Part shown: piece after piece, positions 15,642 through 24,375 of the stretch
Numbering within the stretch: position 1 is the stretch's first letter
Layout of the letters: each line of letters begins with the position of its first letter
Assembly (NCBI RefSeq): GCF_023822045.1
Contig: NZ_CP084712.1
Span: forward strand, 3,965,001 to 4,029,000
DNA: 64,000 bases
From: Sphingopyxis sp. USTB-05
GTDB taxonomy: Bacteria; Pseudomonadota; Alphaproteobacteria; Sphingomonadales; Sphingomonadaceae
Reading direction: 5' to 3'
Position numbers and translations under genes: made by a program
The notes under the pieces: generated by a model
The model's database searches: none
What the model saw: the letters and a program-made list of their open reading frames with translations, nothing else
What the model was told of the DNA's origin: nothing

Positions 15642-15713
15642 GGCATCTCTCCTTGCCTGTACGACCCGGCCCTGCCGCGTTCCGACCGTTGCTATCGGCC
15701 AGGTCAGATCAAC

Positions 15714-15731
15714 GTGATATTATAACATTAC
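15714..15731. promoter_or_regulatory. Palindromic metal-regulator-like operator upstream of tonB
   Basis: GTGATATTATAACATTAC, an imperfect palindrome (14 of 18 positions symmetric). Its right half, TTATAACATTAC, resembles half-sites known for Zur-type operators; the sequence also contains a TATAAC -10-like hexamer. It lies 73-90 nt upstream of the tonB start. Zur or Fur control is an inference from resemblance only. Confidence 0.45.
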
Positions 15732-15783
15732 GTCTCATGTCAAGCAGATCGGTAAACATGACCCTAAGCCATGAAATACGCGG

Positions 15784-17094
15784 TCAGACGGCGGAAAAGC
15801 GGGCCACCGCCTGATCCTTGTCGATCAGCGGCAGCAGCTCGGCCATATCGGGGCCGTGATCGCGGCCAGTCAGCGCGCGGCGCAGCGGCAGGAACAGCGC
15901 GCGTCCCTTTGCCCCGGTCGCCTCCTTCACCGCGCCGGTGAGCGCGTGCCAGGGATCGGTGGACCAGTCGACATTCGGCGCGGCGGCGGCGGCGGCGGCG
16001 AGCACCTCGCGGTCGCTCGCTTCCGCTGGCGGCGGAGCAAGCGGGCCGTCGAACACCCCCACCCAGTCGGCTGCCTCTGCGACCGTCATCAGGTTCGGGC
16101 GAATCGCGTTCCAGCGCGCTTCGCCGATGGCGAGCGGCAAGCGCGGCGCGACGGCCGCATAATCGGTATGGTGCAGGATTTTCTGGTTGAGTAGCGCGAG
16201 TTCGGCTTCATCGAAGCGCGCGGGCGCGCGGCCAAAGCGTGCGAAGTCGATGCTTTCGATCAGCGGCGCCAGGCTCGTCACGGGTTCGACCGGATCGCTC
16301 GTCCCAAGCCGCGCGAGCAAGGCGGCGAGGGCGATCGGTTCGATCCCACTCTCACGCAAACTGGCCATGCCGAGCGAGCCGAGCCGTTTCGACAATTTGC
16401 CTTCGGTGCCGACGAGCAGCGCCTCATGCGCAAATTCGGGCGGGTTCGCGCCGAGCGCGGCGAACATCTGGATCTGCGTCGCAGTGTTCGACACATGATC
16501 CTCGCCGCGCACGACATGCGTGATGCCCATCGCGATATCGTCGATCACGCTCGGCAACAGATAGAGCCAACTGCCGTCGGCACGGCGCACGACGGGGTCG
16601 GACATCGTCTTCGGCTCAAAATGCTGCGGGCCGCGGACCATATCGGTCCACTCGATCGCGGCGTCATGGTCGAGCTTGAAACGCCAATGCGGCTGTACAC
16701 CCTCGGGCACCGGCGCCCCCTCGGGCTTGCGCTCGTACACGGGAGGAAGTCCGCGCGACAATAGCACCTTGCGCCGGATATCGAGCTCTTCGGGCGTCTC
16801 GTAACAGGCATAGACGCGGCCCGCCGCCTTCAATTTGTCGAACTCGGCTTCGTACAGCGCGAAGCGCGCCGACTGCCGCTCTTCGCCGTCGATATCGAAG
16901 CCGAGCCAGGCAAGATCGGCGCGAATGCCGTCGACATATTCCTCTTTCGACCGTTCGAGGTCGGTGTCGTCGACGCGCAGCAGAAAACGCCCGCCATGCT
17001 TCCTTGCCCACAGCCAGTTGTGGAGCGCGGTGCGGACATTGCCGACATGGAGCGTGCCGGTCGGCGAAGGGGCGAAGCGGGTCGTGACGGTCAT
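15784..17094 (-). CDS. gltX: Glutamate--tRNA ligase
   Basis: 436 aa, somewhat short for GluRS (usually ~465-490). The class I signature HIGH reads HVGNVRTALHNW with FAPSPTGTLHVGN around it, and the KMSKS-type motif is KLSKRLGS. RFLLRVDDTDLERSKEEY contains the family-conserved glutamate/AMP contact segment. It attaches glutamate to tRNA-Glu in the cytoplasm. Alphaproteobacteria commonly have two GluRS copies, one of which may charge tRNA-Gln; which one this is cannot be told here. The start ATG 17094 is supported by the family-like MTVTTRFAPSPTG beginning. The DoxX and nadE genes lie upstream on the same strand, with a gap of 39 nt to DoxX. Confidence 0.95.
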   Translation of the reverse strand: MTVTTRFAPSPTGTLHVGNVRTALHNWLWARKHGGRFLLRVDDTDLERSKEEYVDGIRADLAWLGFDIDGEERQSARFALYEAEFDKLKAAGRVYACYETPEELDIRRKVLLSRGLPPVYERKPEGAPVPEGVQPHWRFKLDHDAAIEWTDMVRGPQHFEPKTMSDPVVRRADGSWLYLLPSVIDDIAMGITHVVRGEDHVSNTATQIQMFAALGANPPEFAHEALLVGTEGKLSKRLGSLGMASLRESGIEPIALAALLARLGTSDPVEPVTSLAPLIESIDFARFGRAPARFDEAELALLNQKILHHTDYAAVAPRLPLAIGEARWNAIRPNLMTVAEAADWVGVFDGPLAPPPAEASDREVLAAAAAAAPNVDWSTDPWHALTGAVKEATGAKGRALFLPLRRALTGRDHGPDMAELLPLIDKDQAVARFSAV

Positions 17095-17133
17095 GGGCGG
17101 CGCCTATAGCCGCATTTGATGCCGCGGCGATAG

Positions 17134-17550
17134 CTATGCGCTGCGCCGCACCGGCCAATAGGCCCAGGCAATGGCGAGCAGCGATATGATCAGGATGACG
17201 CTATATTCCATCCCGTTGCGCCCGCCGCCGACGACGAACCAGCCCGCGGGAAAATGGACGAGGATCATGCCGAGTGTCAGGATCGCGGCGTGGCCAAGTG
17301 CGGCGAGGCTCGTCCAGCGCCGCGCCAGGATCAATATGGGGCCGACAATTTCATAGAGCGTCACCGCCATCGCCCAGCCATAACCATAAGGAAATCCCAG
17401 GCTATCCAGCCAGATGCCGAAGGGCGCGACGAGCCCGGCAGCGAGACGATAGACGCCGTGGATCAGGATCAGGACCGCGACAGTCACGCGCAGAATTTCG
17501 AGCACTTGCTCCGCCCGCACAGGCGGCGCCTTCGGTCCCGACAATCGCAT
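17134..17550 (-). CDS. DoxX-family small integral membrane protein
   Basis: 138 aa with four predicted transmembrane helices: about residues 18-40 (LEILRVTVAVLILIHGVYRL), 55-76 (YGWAMAVTLYEIVGPILIL), 80-103 (TSLAALGHAAILTLGMILVHF) and 112-132 (YSVILIISLLAIAWAYWPV). This topology, the RxxxxxxxLIHG segment in helix 1 and the FPAGWFV loop fit the DoxX/DoxD-like family, whose members are membrane subunits of quinone oxidoreductases or of unknown role. It lies between nadE (18 nt upstream) and gltX (39 nt downstream) on the same strand and may be co-transcribed with both. Specific function unknown. Confidence 0.8.
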   Translation of the reverse strand: MRLSGPKAPPVRAEQVLEILRVTVAVLILIHGVYRLAAGLVAPFGIWLDSLGFPYGYGWAMAVTLYEIVGPILILARRWTSLAALGHAAILTLGMILVHFPAGWFVVGGGRNGMEYSVILIISLLAIAWAYWPVRRSA

Positions 17551-17568
17551 TCCCCTCTCCCCTCTATT

Positions 17569-19242
17569 CTATCCCGTCCGGAATCCGTGCGTTATCGGAT
17601 AGCGCCGATCGCGCCCGAAATTGCGCGTCGACAATTTGACCCCCGGCGGCGCCTGACGCCGCTTATATTCGGCCAGCATCAGCAGCCGTTCGATCCGCAC
17701 CACGGCATCGCGGTCGAAACCGTAACGCGCGACGACGTCGTCGACGCTCGCTTCTTCTTCAACGAGCATGTGGAGCATTCGGTCGAGATCCACATAAGGA
17801 GGCAGGCTGTCTTCGTCCTTCTGGTCGGGACGCAATTCGGCGCTCGGCGGCTTGGTGACGATATTCGCGGGCATCACCGGGGTCACCGGGTTGCGCGACA
17901 GGCGCGGAACATTCTCGTTACGCCACGCGGCGAGCGCGAAGACCGTCATCTTATAGGCGTCCTTCAGCGGATTATAGCCGCCCGCCATGTCGCCATAGAT
18001 GGTCGCATAGCCAACGCTCATCTCGCTTTTGTTCCCCGTCGTCAGCAGCATCGGCCCGAATTTGTTGCTGAGCGCCATCAACGTCACGCCGCGAATGCGC
18101 GACTGAACATTCTCCTCGGTGATGTCGACGTCCCTGTCGGCAAAGCTCCCGGCGAGCATCTGGTCGAACGCTTCCACCGCGGGGACGATCGGAATCGTGT
18201 CGAGCCTGCACCCGATCATCGCGGCGCAGCCCGCGGCATCGTCGAGGCTTTCCTGACTCGTAAAGCGGCTCGGCAGCATCACGCACCACACCTTGTCAGG
18301 GCCCAATGCATCGGCGGCGATCGCGGCGCAGATTGCCGAATCGATCCCGCCCGAAAGCCCGAGCACGACGCCGGGGAAGCGGTTGCGTTCGACATAGTCG
18401 CGCAGGGACAGGATCATCGCGCTGTATATATCGGCCGGATGCGCCTCCCATTCGGCAATCGCGCCGGTATCGCAGGCCCAGCCGTTCGCGCCCTTCGTCC
18501 AGCGCGTCACGCGTTCCTCGGCTTCCCAGTCGGTCAGCCGGTGCGCCGTCGTCCCATCGCCGTTGAGCACGAACGAACAGCCGTCGAAAACGATCTCATC
18601 CTGCCCGCCGACGCGGTTGAGAAAGATGACGGGGCGTTTCGTCTCGGCGACGCGGCTCGCGAAGACCTGCGTCAGGCGGCGTTCGTCCTTGTCGATCTCA
18701 TAGGGGCTGCCGTTGACTGAGATCAGCAGCTCGGCACCCTGGGCGGCAAGATGCCTGCAAACCTTCGGCAACCAGCCATCCTCGCAGATCGGCAGACCGA
18801 GCTTTACCCCGCGCCATTCGACGATGTCGGGCAGCGGGCCGGGGACGAAGATGCGCTTCTCGTCGAAGGTGCCGTAATTGGGGAGCTCGTGCTTCCGCCG
18901 CGTCGCGACGATCCGGCCGCCGTCGAGCAAGGCGACGATATTATAGAGCGCGTCGCCGCCATTCTCGTCCTTCGTGCGCTCGACCGAACCGACGAGCATC
19001 GCGGGGCCGCCGTCGGCAGTTTCGGCCGCCAACTCTTCAAGCAGCTTTGCCGCGCGCGCAGCAAGCGCGGGCTTCAGCACCAGATCCTCGGGCGGATAGC
19101 CGATCAACTGGAATTCGGGATAGAGGATCAGGTCGGCATCCGGGTGCCGCGCGCGCACTTCGCGCATCGCCTGCGCATTGGCGGCAAGGTCGCCTACCGA
19201 CTGGGTCATTTGCGAAAGGACGATGGTCAGTTCTTGTGTCAT
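17569..19242 (-). CDS. nadE: Glutamine-dependent NAD+ synthetase
   Basis: 557 aa, a two-domain enzyme. The N-terminal nitrilase-type glutaminase (1-~260) shows the catalytic triad regions: YPEFQLIGYPPEDLV (Glu), RKHELPNYGTFDEKR (Lys) and LPICEDGW (Cys). The C-terminal ATP-pyrophosphatase domain has the P-loop LGLSGGIDSAICAAIAADALG, and the NAD-synthase segment GNKSEMSVGYATIYGDMAGGYNPLKD. It converts deamido-NAD+ to NAD+ using glutamine-derived ammonia channelled between domains. The start at 19242 gives MTQELTIVLSQMTQSVGDL, typical of the family. It heads a possible nadE-DoxX-gltX unit. Confidence 0.95.
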   Translation of the reverse strand: MTQELTIVLSQMTQSVGDLAANAQAMREVRARHPDADLILYPEFQLIGYPPEDLVLKPALAARAAKLLEELAAETADGGPAMLVGSVERTKDENGGDALYNIVALLDGGRIVATRRKHELPNYGTFDEKRIFVPGPLPDIVEWRGVKLGLPICEDGWLPKVCRHLAAQGAELLISVNGSPYEIDKDERRLTQVFASRVAETKRPVIFLNRVGGQDEIVFDGCSFVLNGDGTTAHRLTDWEAEERVTRWTKGANGWACDTGAIAEWEAHPADIYSAMILSLRDYVERNRFPGVVLGLSGGIDSAICAAIAADALGPDKVWCVMLPSRFTSQESLDDAAGCAAMIGCRLDTIPIVPAVEAFDQMLAGSFADRDVDITEENVQSRIRGVTLMALSNKFGPMLLTTGNKSEMSVGYATIYGDMAGGYNPLKDAYKMTVFALAAWRNENVPRLSRNPVTPVMPANIVTKPPSAELRPDQKDEDSLPPYVDLDRMLHMLVEEEASVDDVVARYGFDRDAVVRIERLLMLAEYKRRQAPPGVKLSTRNFGRDRRYPITHGFRTG

Positions 19243-19274
19243 GCGCGCGGTTTAGGCCCAACCGCCCCGTCCGT

Positions 19275-19760
19275 TCAACCGAAGAGAAGCGCCCACAGCG
19301 TGCGGCCGGGGGCCATGGCGAAAAAGCCCGCCGCGATCAGCCCGAAAAAGACGCCGCGCATGATCCGTTGGTGACGCTCGATCTGCCCGGTTTTCGCGAA
19401 CCAGATCGCGCGCGGGAGCTGGATGATCGTCACCGCCGAAAAGATATGGATCGGGCCGATGCCGCCGGTGATCGTGCGGATCCAGAAGCTGTCGATCGCG
19501 GTGACGATCATCAGCAGCACCCAGATGCGGCCGCCGATCCGGTGCGCCGCGTCGCCCTTGCGCGGCCGCCACAGCAACCAGGCGCCGAGCGGCAGTGCCG
19601 GGACGACCGTCGCGAGATGCAGTTGGATCGCCCATGCCGGCGTGCGATAGTCCGACGTGCCGATATAGGAACGGGCGAGCACCGCTGCGACGATTGCGCC
19701 GAGGACAAGGAGCGCCATCAAGGCGATCCGGCGAATGGGGCTGGCGGGAACGGCGGTCAT
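19275..19760 (-). CDS. Small polytopic membrane protein (DUF2306-like)
   Basis: 161 aa with four likely transmembrane segments: IALMALLVLGAIVAAVLAR, AIQLHLATVVPALPLGAWLLW, IWVLLMIVTAIDSFWI and IMRGVFFGLIAAGFFAM. HRIGGRIWVLLM and HIFSAVTIIQLPRAIWFAKTGQIERHQRIMRG resemble DUF2306/YozB-type proteins, which have conserved histidines in the membrane and no known function. ATG 19760 is chosen: AGGA lies 9 nt upstream, and the longer frame would run into the divergent regulator's promoter. It shares a ~150-nt intergenic region with the LytTR regulator gene. Confidence 0.72.
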   Translation of the reverse strand: MTAVPASPIRRIALMALLVLGAIVAAVLARSYIGTSDYRTPAWAIQLHLATVVPALPLGAWLLWRPRKGDAAHRIGGRIWVLLMIVTAIDSFWIRTITGGIGPIHIFSAVTIIQLPRAIWFAKTGQIERHQRIMRGVFFGLIAAGFFAMAPGRTLWALLFG

Positions 19761-19911
19761 GGCAAAATCCTGTTGGCTGGCAATCGATGCCTCCTCCCTG
19801 CCCGGCCGCCGTTCGCGGGCAACCGCCCCTTCGCAAAAGCGGCGGATTTCTTCGCGAAACAGGGCGGTTCGCCAATTGACGCTTCGTGAAATGGCACGCA
19901 CAAGGCGCGGC

Positions 19912-20673
19912 ATGGCGAAGCGGCTGACGATCGAAATATTGGTGATGGTCGCGCTCGGCCTGCTCGTCGGCCTGCTAGGTCCCTTCGGGACCTTCGGCGC
20001 TCCGCCGGCACAGCGGATGCTGGTCTGGGTGATCTGGCTGCTCGCGGGCTATCTGCTTTTTCGCCCGACAAATGTCGTCGCGGGTTGGCTGTGCGAGGCG
20101 ACGGGGCTGCCGCATTTTGCCGGCAAGCTGCTGGCGCTCGTCGTCGCCAGCGTGCCGCTCACGCTGATCGTCACGATGATGGTGACGCACCTGTCCTTTG
20201 CCCACGTGCTGCGCTGGCGCGGTTTCTGGACGATGTATCTCTATATCGTCGTCATCGCGGTCGTGGCGTCGGCGGTGATGGCCGCAGTCTTCGGCCGCGC
20301 CGGTCCGAGCGCGGCTACGCCCGACCCCGTACCGTCATCGCCCGCCCCTGCCTCTGCCCCTGCCGCTGCTGTCCCCACGCTCCCGCTGCCGCCCGGCTTC
20401 GGTCCGGTGCTCGCGCTGAAGGGCGAGGATCATTATGTCCGCATCATCGGTGAGGGGCGCGAGGAGCTTGTCCTGATGCGGATGCGCGACGCGATCGGGC
20501 GCCTTGGCGAACGCGATGGCCTGCGCATCCACCGTAGCTGGTGGGTCGCGAAGGACGCCATCAAAGCGGTGCGCCGCGACGGCCGTACCGCGGTGATCAC
20601 GCTCCGCTCGGGGCACGAGGCGCCGGTCGCGCGCGACATGATGCCGCACTTGCGCGCGGCGGGATGGCTTTAA
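19912..20673 (+). CDS. Membrane-anchored LytTR-domain DNA-binding protein
   Basis: 253 aa. Four transmembrane helices in the first ~130 residues (IEILVMVALGLLVGLLGPF, MLVWVIWLLAGYLLF, LLALVVASVPLTLIVTMMVTH, MYLYIVVIAVVASAVMAAVFG), a Pro/Ala-rich linker (~135-160), then a LytTR domain with GEDHYVRIIGEGREELVLMRMRDAIGRLGERDGLRIHRSWWVAKDAIKAV. The HRSWWV segment is the family hallmark. Membrane-anchored LytTR proteins without a receiver domain are common in sphingomonads and related groups; the sensed signal is unknown. The start at 19912 has AAGG upstream; ATG 19891 is possible. Likely targets are neighbours or its own promoter (inference). Confidence 0.88.
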   Translation: MAKRLTIEILVMVALGLLVGLLGPFGTFGAPPAQRMLVWVIWLLAGYLLFRPTNVVAGWLCEATGLPHFAGKLLALVVASVPLTLIVTMMVTHLSFAHVLRWRGFWTMYLYIVVIAVVASAVMAAVFGRAGPSAATPDPVPSSPAPASAPAAAVPTLPLPPGFGPVLALKGEDHYVRIIGEGREELVLMRMRDAIGRLGERDGLRIHRSWWVAKDAIKAVRRDGRTAVITLRSGHEAPVARDMMPHLRAAGWL

Positions 20674-20745
20674 CCCCTTCCCCTATTGGCCCGCGCTAGC
20701 TAAGGGGGCGCGCAATCCCACCCGCGCGAAAGGGCCTTGCACCCC

Positions 20746-21681
20746 ATGAAACTTATCTCCGGCAACAGCAACCTGCCGCTGGCCCGTGCGATCGCGGACT
20801 ATCTGGAATTGCCGCTCACCGATACGAGCGTGCGCCGCTTCGCCGACGAGGAAGTCTTCGTCGAAATCCATGAGAATGTCCGCGGTCAGGACGTGTTCGT
20901 CGTTCAGCCGACGAACTTCCCGGCGAACGACAATCTGATGGAGCTGCTCATCATCAACGATGCGCTGCGCCGCGCCTCGGCGAAGCGCATCACGGCGGTC
21001 GTTCCCTATTTCGGCTATGCGCGCCAGGACCGGAAGCCCGGCCCGCGCACGCCGATCTCGGCAAAGCTCGTTGCGAATCTGATCACCACCTCGGGCGCCG
21101 ACCGCGTACTCGCGATCGATCTGCACGCGGGGCAGATCCAGGGCTTCTTCGACATTCCGACCGACAATCTTTATGCCGCACCTGTGATGAGCGCCGACAT
21201 TCAGGCGCGCTTCGGCGGCAAGAATCTGATGGTCGTGTCGCCCGACGTCGGCGGCGTGGTTCGCGCCCGCGCGCTCGCGAAGCGGCTCGACAACGCGCCG
21301 CTGGCGATCGTCGACAAGCGCCGTGAACGCGCCGGCGAATCGGAAGTGATGAACATCATCGGCGACGTGAAGGGCCGCTTCTGCATCCTCATCGACGATA
21401 TCGTCGATTCGGCGGGTACGCTGTGCAACGCCGCCGCCGCGTTGAAGGCTGCGGGCGCCGAGGGCGTCGTAGCCTATTGCACCCACGGCGTACTGTCGGG
21501 CGGCGCGGTTGCCCGCGTCGATGCGAGCGAGCTCACCGAACTCGTCATCACCGACTCGATCCAGCCGACCGATGCAGTCAATGACAGCAGCAAGGTTCGC
21601 GCGCTTACCGTTGCGCCGCTGCTCGGCGAAGCGATCAAGCGCATCGCCGACGAGTCGAGCGTCTCCTCGCTCTTCGACTGA
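20746..21681 (+). CDS. prs: Ribose-phosphate pyrophosphokinase
   Basis: 311 aa, the expected length. It makes PRPP from ribose-5-phosphate and ATP for nucleotide, histidine, tryptophan and NAD synthesis. Seen: the N-terminal [20 protein letters not shown], the catalytic flexible region [43 protein letters not shown], and the PRPP-binding loop [23 protein letters not shown] at 20737 would add three residues; ATG 20746 gives the standard N-terminus. It stands alone between the LytTR regulator and a convergent TetR gene. Confidence 0.97.
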   Translation: MKLISGNSNLPLARAIADYLELPLTDTSVRRFADEEVFVEIHENVRGQDVFVVQPTNFPANDNLMELLIINDALRRASAKRITAVVPYFGYARQDRKPGPRTPISAKLVANLITTSGADRVLAIDLHAGQIQGFFDIPTDNLYAAPVMSADIQARFGGKNLMVVSPDVGGVVRARALAKRLDNAPLAIVDKRRERAGESEVMNIIGDVKGRFCILIDDIVDSAGTLCNAAAALKAAGAEGVVAYCTHGVLSGGAVARVDASELTELVITDSIQPTDAVNDSSKVRALTVAPLLGEAIKRIADESSVSSLFD

Positions 21682-21708
21682 TCGTTACCAAAAGCGGTAC
21701 CGGCCGGC

Positions 21709-22251
21709 TCAGCGCGCGACGAGCGCGCTGACGATATGATCGAGCTGCCGCCGAAAGGTCGCATGATCGGGCACGGCATGGACCAGCCCGCGTGCCGTCC
21801 AGCATAGCGACTGCGCCATGCTGCCGGCGCGCGACACCGCCGACCCCGGCCCGCTGAAGCGGATCGCCTCCGCCATCGCCGCGACAAGTCGGCGCTCGGC
21901 CACACGCACCGCCTCGGAAGGCTCGCGCCGGAGCATCGCGACGACTTCGGCGCCATGCGGCGAAGCGTGCAGCGCATCCATATGCCGCCCCGCCCATGCG
22001 TCGAGCGCACCGGTCAACCGCTCGACGAGCGTCCGCGCGGGCTGATCGATGCTGGCGAGCGCGGCAGCCAGCGAGCTGTCGATCAGGCTCTGCGTCGCCC
22101 AGTCCACCAGCGCGCCCTTCGATCCGTGACGATTATACAGTGCCTGACGCGACACGCCGAGCGCGGCTGCGACATCCTCCATCGACGTCTTGCGCAAACC
22201 ATAGCGCGCGATCGTCGCGACAATCGGATCGAGAGGAAAATCACCCGGCAT
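21709..22251 (-). CDS. TetR-family transcriptional regulator
   Basis: 180 aa. The N-terminal helix-turn-helix is clear: IVATIARYGLRKTSMEDVAAALGVSRQALYNRHGSKGALVDWAT. The C-terminal ~120 residues are a helical ligand-binding domain of no recognised subtype. The ATG is only 7 nt downstream of a TAAAAT -10-like hexamer in a perfectly symmetric promoter/operator (22258-22289), so its mRNA is probably leaderless and autoregulated. The divergent gene is hisN, which shares the operator. The ligand is unknown. Confidence 0.9.
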   Translation of the reverse strand: MPGDFPLDPIVATIARYGLRKTSMEDVAAALGVSRQALYNRHGSKGALVDWATQSLIDSSLAAALASIDQPARTLVERLTGALDAWAGRHMDALHASPHGAEVVAMLRREPSEAVRVAERRLVAAMAEAIRFSGPGSAVSRAGSMAQSLCWTARGLVHAVPDHATFRRQLDHIVSALVAR

Positions 22252-22257
22252 AGTCTC

Positions 22258-22289
22258 GATTTTACAGTTTATACGAATATTGTAAAATC
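22258..22289. promoter_or_regulatory. Symmetric divergent promoter and TetR operator
   Basis: GATTTTACA (22258-22266) and TGTAAAATC (22281-22289) are perfect 9-nt inverted half-sites. Each strand reads TTTACA, 16 nt, TAAAAT, so the same sequence offers a -35/-10 pair in both directions. It sits 7 nt from the TetR start and ~77 nt from the hisN start. The low GC of the site contrasts sharply with its surroundings. Confidence 0.72.
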
Positions 22290-22366
22290 TATAAAATTGG
22301 GCTTTGAGCGAGCCTGCGGCGTCGCGCGGACTGGCGGCGCGGACCGAGCTGGGCTAGCGCAGGGCC

Positions 22367-23149
22367 ATGTCGATCACATCTGACCTCACTCTCGCCAACC
22401 GCCTCGCCGACGCCGCCGGCGAAGCGATCCGTCCGCTCTTCCGCTCCGCCTTCGCGCATGAAGCGAAGGCCGATGCCTCGCCCGTGACCGAAGCCGACCG
22501 CGCCGCCGAAGCCGCGATGCGCCGCCTGCTCGATGCGGAGGCGCCGCGCGACGGGATCATCGGTGAGGAATATGGTGCCGAGCGCGCCGATGCATCGCGC
22601 CAATGGGTACTCGACCCGATCGACGGCACCGTCAGTTTCATGGCGGGACGCCCGATCTTCGGCACGCTGATCGCGCTGCTTCAGGATGGCTGGCCCATCC
22701 TCGGGATCATCGACCAGCCGATCGCCGGCGAACGCTGGGTCGGCGCGCTGGGGCAGCCGACCCTCTTCAACGGCGCGCCCGCGCGCACGCGTAGCTGTCG
22801 CAGCCTCGCCGACGCAGTGCTCGCAACGACCGGCCCGCAATATTTCAGCGACCATGACGGCGAGCATTTTATGGCGCTCGCCGCAAAGACTTCGCACAAG
22901 CGCATGGTCTTCGGTGGCGACTGCTATAATTACGGCCTGCTGGCGAGCGGTCACATCGACCTTGTCGTCGAGGCGGGGTTGAAGCTCCACGACTTTGCCG
23001 CACTCGCCCCGATCGTCGAGGGCGCGGGCGGAACGATGTGCGACTGGAACGGCGACCCGCTGAGCGTCGACAGTTCGGGCCATGTCATTGCATTGGGGGA
23101 TCCCGCGCGGCTCGAGGATGTGATCGAGGGGCTCGCCTGCCACCATTGA
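22367..23149 (+). CDS. hisN: Inositol-monophosphatase-family phosphatase, histidinol-phosphatase (HisN) type
   Basis: 260 aa. The metal-binding motifs are visible: GIIGEEYGAE (Glu of motif A), WVLDPIDGTVSFMAGRPIFGTLIAL (DPIDGT motif) and the C-terminal EAGLKLHDFAALAPIVEGAGG. The Val-Ser-Phe after DGT and the RPIFGTLI segment match the HisN subgroup of histidinol-phosphate phosphatases more than SuhB. The reaction would be L-histidinol phosphate to L-histidinol, in histidine biosynthesis. Transcribed divergently from TetR, possibly from the shared promoter; such regulation would be unusual for a biosynthetic gene. Other phosphomonoester substrates are possible. Confidence 0.85.
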   Translation: MSITSDLTLANRLADAAGEAIRPLFRSAFAHEAKADASPVTEADRAAEAAMRRLLDAEAPRDGIIGEEYGAERADASRQWVLDPIDGTVSFMAGRPIFGTLIALLQDGWPILGIIDQPIAGERWVGALGQPTLFNGAPARTRSCRSLADAVLATTGPQYFSDHDGEHFMALAAKTSHKRMVFGGDCYNYGLLASGHIDLVVEAGLKLHDFAALAPIVEGAGGTMCDWNGDPLSVDSSGHVIALGDPARLEDVIEGLACHH

Positions 23150-23180
23150 TCCCACCACAATGACGAGGAGAGGAACGGAC

Positions 23181-23531
23181 ATGGCATTTGAAGGGAGCTG
23201 CCATTGCGGCGCGGTGACCTATTCGGTCGAGGGCGATATTCCCGATACGGCGATGAGCTGCAACTGCTCCCACTGTCGGCGCAAGGGCTTTCTGCTCGCG
23301 TTCGTTCCGATCGACCAGTTCCGGCTGACGGGCGGGAGCGACAAGCTCGAATCCTATCGGTTCAACAAACATAATATCGACCATCAGTTCTGTACCGATT
23401 GCGGATGTCAGGGTTTTTCGGTCGGCACCGGCCCGTCGGGCGAGAAGATGGCGGCGGTGAACCTGCGCTGCGTTCCCGACGCCGATCTCGACGCGCTCAC
23501 CATTCACAAGGTCGACGGCGCAAGTTTTTGA
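23181..23531 (+). CDS. GFA-family (glutathione-dependent formaldehyde-activating enzyme-like) zinc protein
   Basis: 116 aa. The zinc-binding pattern of the family is complete: GSCHCGAVTY at residues ~5-14, MSCNCSHCRRKG at ~30-41, and FCTDCGCQGFSVG at ~75-87. Family members bind two zinc ions; some S-hydroxymethyl-glutathione synthase activity was originally proposed, but most have no proven function. The start at 23181 follows GAGGAGAGGA closely; a 7-residue longer frame from 23160 lacks that spacing. It lies 31 nt after hisN on the same strand and could be co-transcribed. Confidence 0.88.
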   Translation: MAFEGSCHCGAVTYSVEGDIPDTAMSCNCSHCRRKGFLLAFVPIDQFRLTGGSDKLESYRFNKHNIDHQFCTDCGCQGFSVGTGPSGEKMAAVNLRCVPDADLDALTIHKVDGASF

Positions 23532-23678
23532 TCGCGCAGGTTGCGGGGCCATGGATAAACTCCGCCGAATCGCTTGCATTTCGGGGCGAATACCCCTAAG
23601 CGCCCGCCTTCCGATTGTGTCGGCTGGCTGAAAGGGCTGCCAGGCCGATACGCAAACGGACTTCAAAAGGAGACCAAA

Positions 23679-23882
23679 ATGCCCAAGATGAAGACCAAGA
23701 GCGGTGTGAAGAAACGCTTCAAATTCACCGCCTCGGGCAAGGTGAAGCACGGCGTCGCCGGCAAGCGTCACCGCCTGAGCAGCCACAATGCGAAATATAT
23801 CCGTACCAACCGCGGCACCAGCGTGCTCAGCGATTCGGACGCGGCTCATGTGCGCCTCTGGGCGCCCTACGGCCTGAAGTAA
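23679..23882 (+). CDS. rpmI: 50S ribosomal protein L35
   Basis: 67 aa, standard length. [40 protein letters not shown] and [16 protein letters not shown] are all family-typical. The start has AAGGAG 8 nt upstream. It precedes rplT by 13 nt, the conserved rpmI-rplT arrangement. infC is not upstream as in many bacteria; a GFA gene is there instead, and 147 nt of leader lie between, containing a TTGCAT/TAAGCG pair that may be a promoter. Confidence 0.98.
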   Translation: MPKMKTKSGVKKRFKFTASGKVKHGVAGKRHRLSSHNAKYIRTNRGTSVLSDSDAAHVRLWAPYGLK

Positions 23883-23895
23883 GGAGCGCTAGACG

Positions 23896-24261
23896 ATGTC
23901 ACGCATCAAACGCGGCACGACCACGCGTGCCAAGCATAAGCGGGTTTTGGAACAGGCGAAGGGCTATTATGGCCGTCGCAAGAATACGATCCGCGTCGCC
24001 AAGCAGGCGGTCGAAAAGGCCGGCCAGTATGCCTATCGCGACCGCAAGGTTAAGAAGCGGAGCTTCCGCGGTCTGTGGATCCAGCGCATCAACGCCGCGG
24101 TCCGCGCCGAAGGCCTCACCTATTCGCAGTTCATGCACGGCGTGAAGCTGGCCGGGATCGAACTCGACCGCAAGGTCATGGCCGACCTCGCGATGAACGA
24201 AGGTGGCGTGTTCACCACGATCATCGCGCAGGCGAAGGCGGCGCTGCCCAAGGCAGCCTGA
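23896..24261 (+). CDS. rplT: 50S ribosomal protein L20
   Basis: 121 aa. [51 protein letters not shown] matches L20 throughout; the C-terminal globular part ends [21 protein letters not shown]. It binds 23S rRNA early in 50S assembly and in many bacteria represses its own operon. A strong terminator follows 27 nt after the stop (24288-24317). Confidence 0.98.
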   Translation: MSRIKRGTTTRAKHKRVLEQAKGYYGRRKNTIRVAKQAVEKAGQYAYRDRKVKKRSFRGLWIQRINAAVRAEGLTYSQFMHGVKLAGIELDRKVMADLAMNEGGVFTTIIAQAKAALPKAA

Positions 24262-24287
24262 CGCTTTCGACCAAAGCGAAACGAAAC

Positions 24288-24317
24288 AAGGGCGGTCCCA
24301 ATGGGGCCGCCCTTTTT
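24288..24317 (+). terminator. Intrinsic terminator of rpmI-rplT
   Basis: AAGGGCGGTCCC, 3-nt loop, GGGGCCGCCCTT, then TTTCG: a 12-bp stem with one G-T wobble and a run of T residues. Confidence 0.92.
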
Positions 24318-24375
24318 CGTTGCCCGACGTGATTTGGAGTGACGGCTAACGACCGGAAGCGGCCCTCCACATCCT

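Noticed and set aside
23532..23678. L20-type autoregulatory leader upstream of rpmI
   Set aside because: Only a short GGGGCGAATACCCC hairpin is seen; I could not recognise an L20 leader structure or a mimic of the rRNA site.
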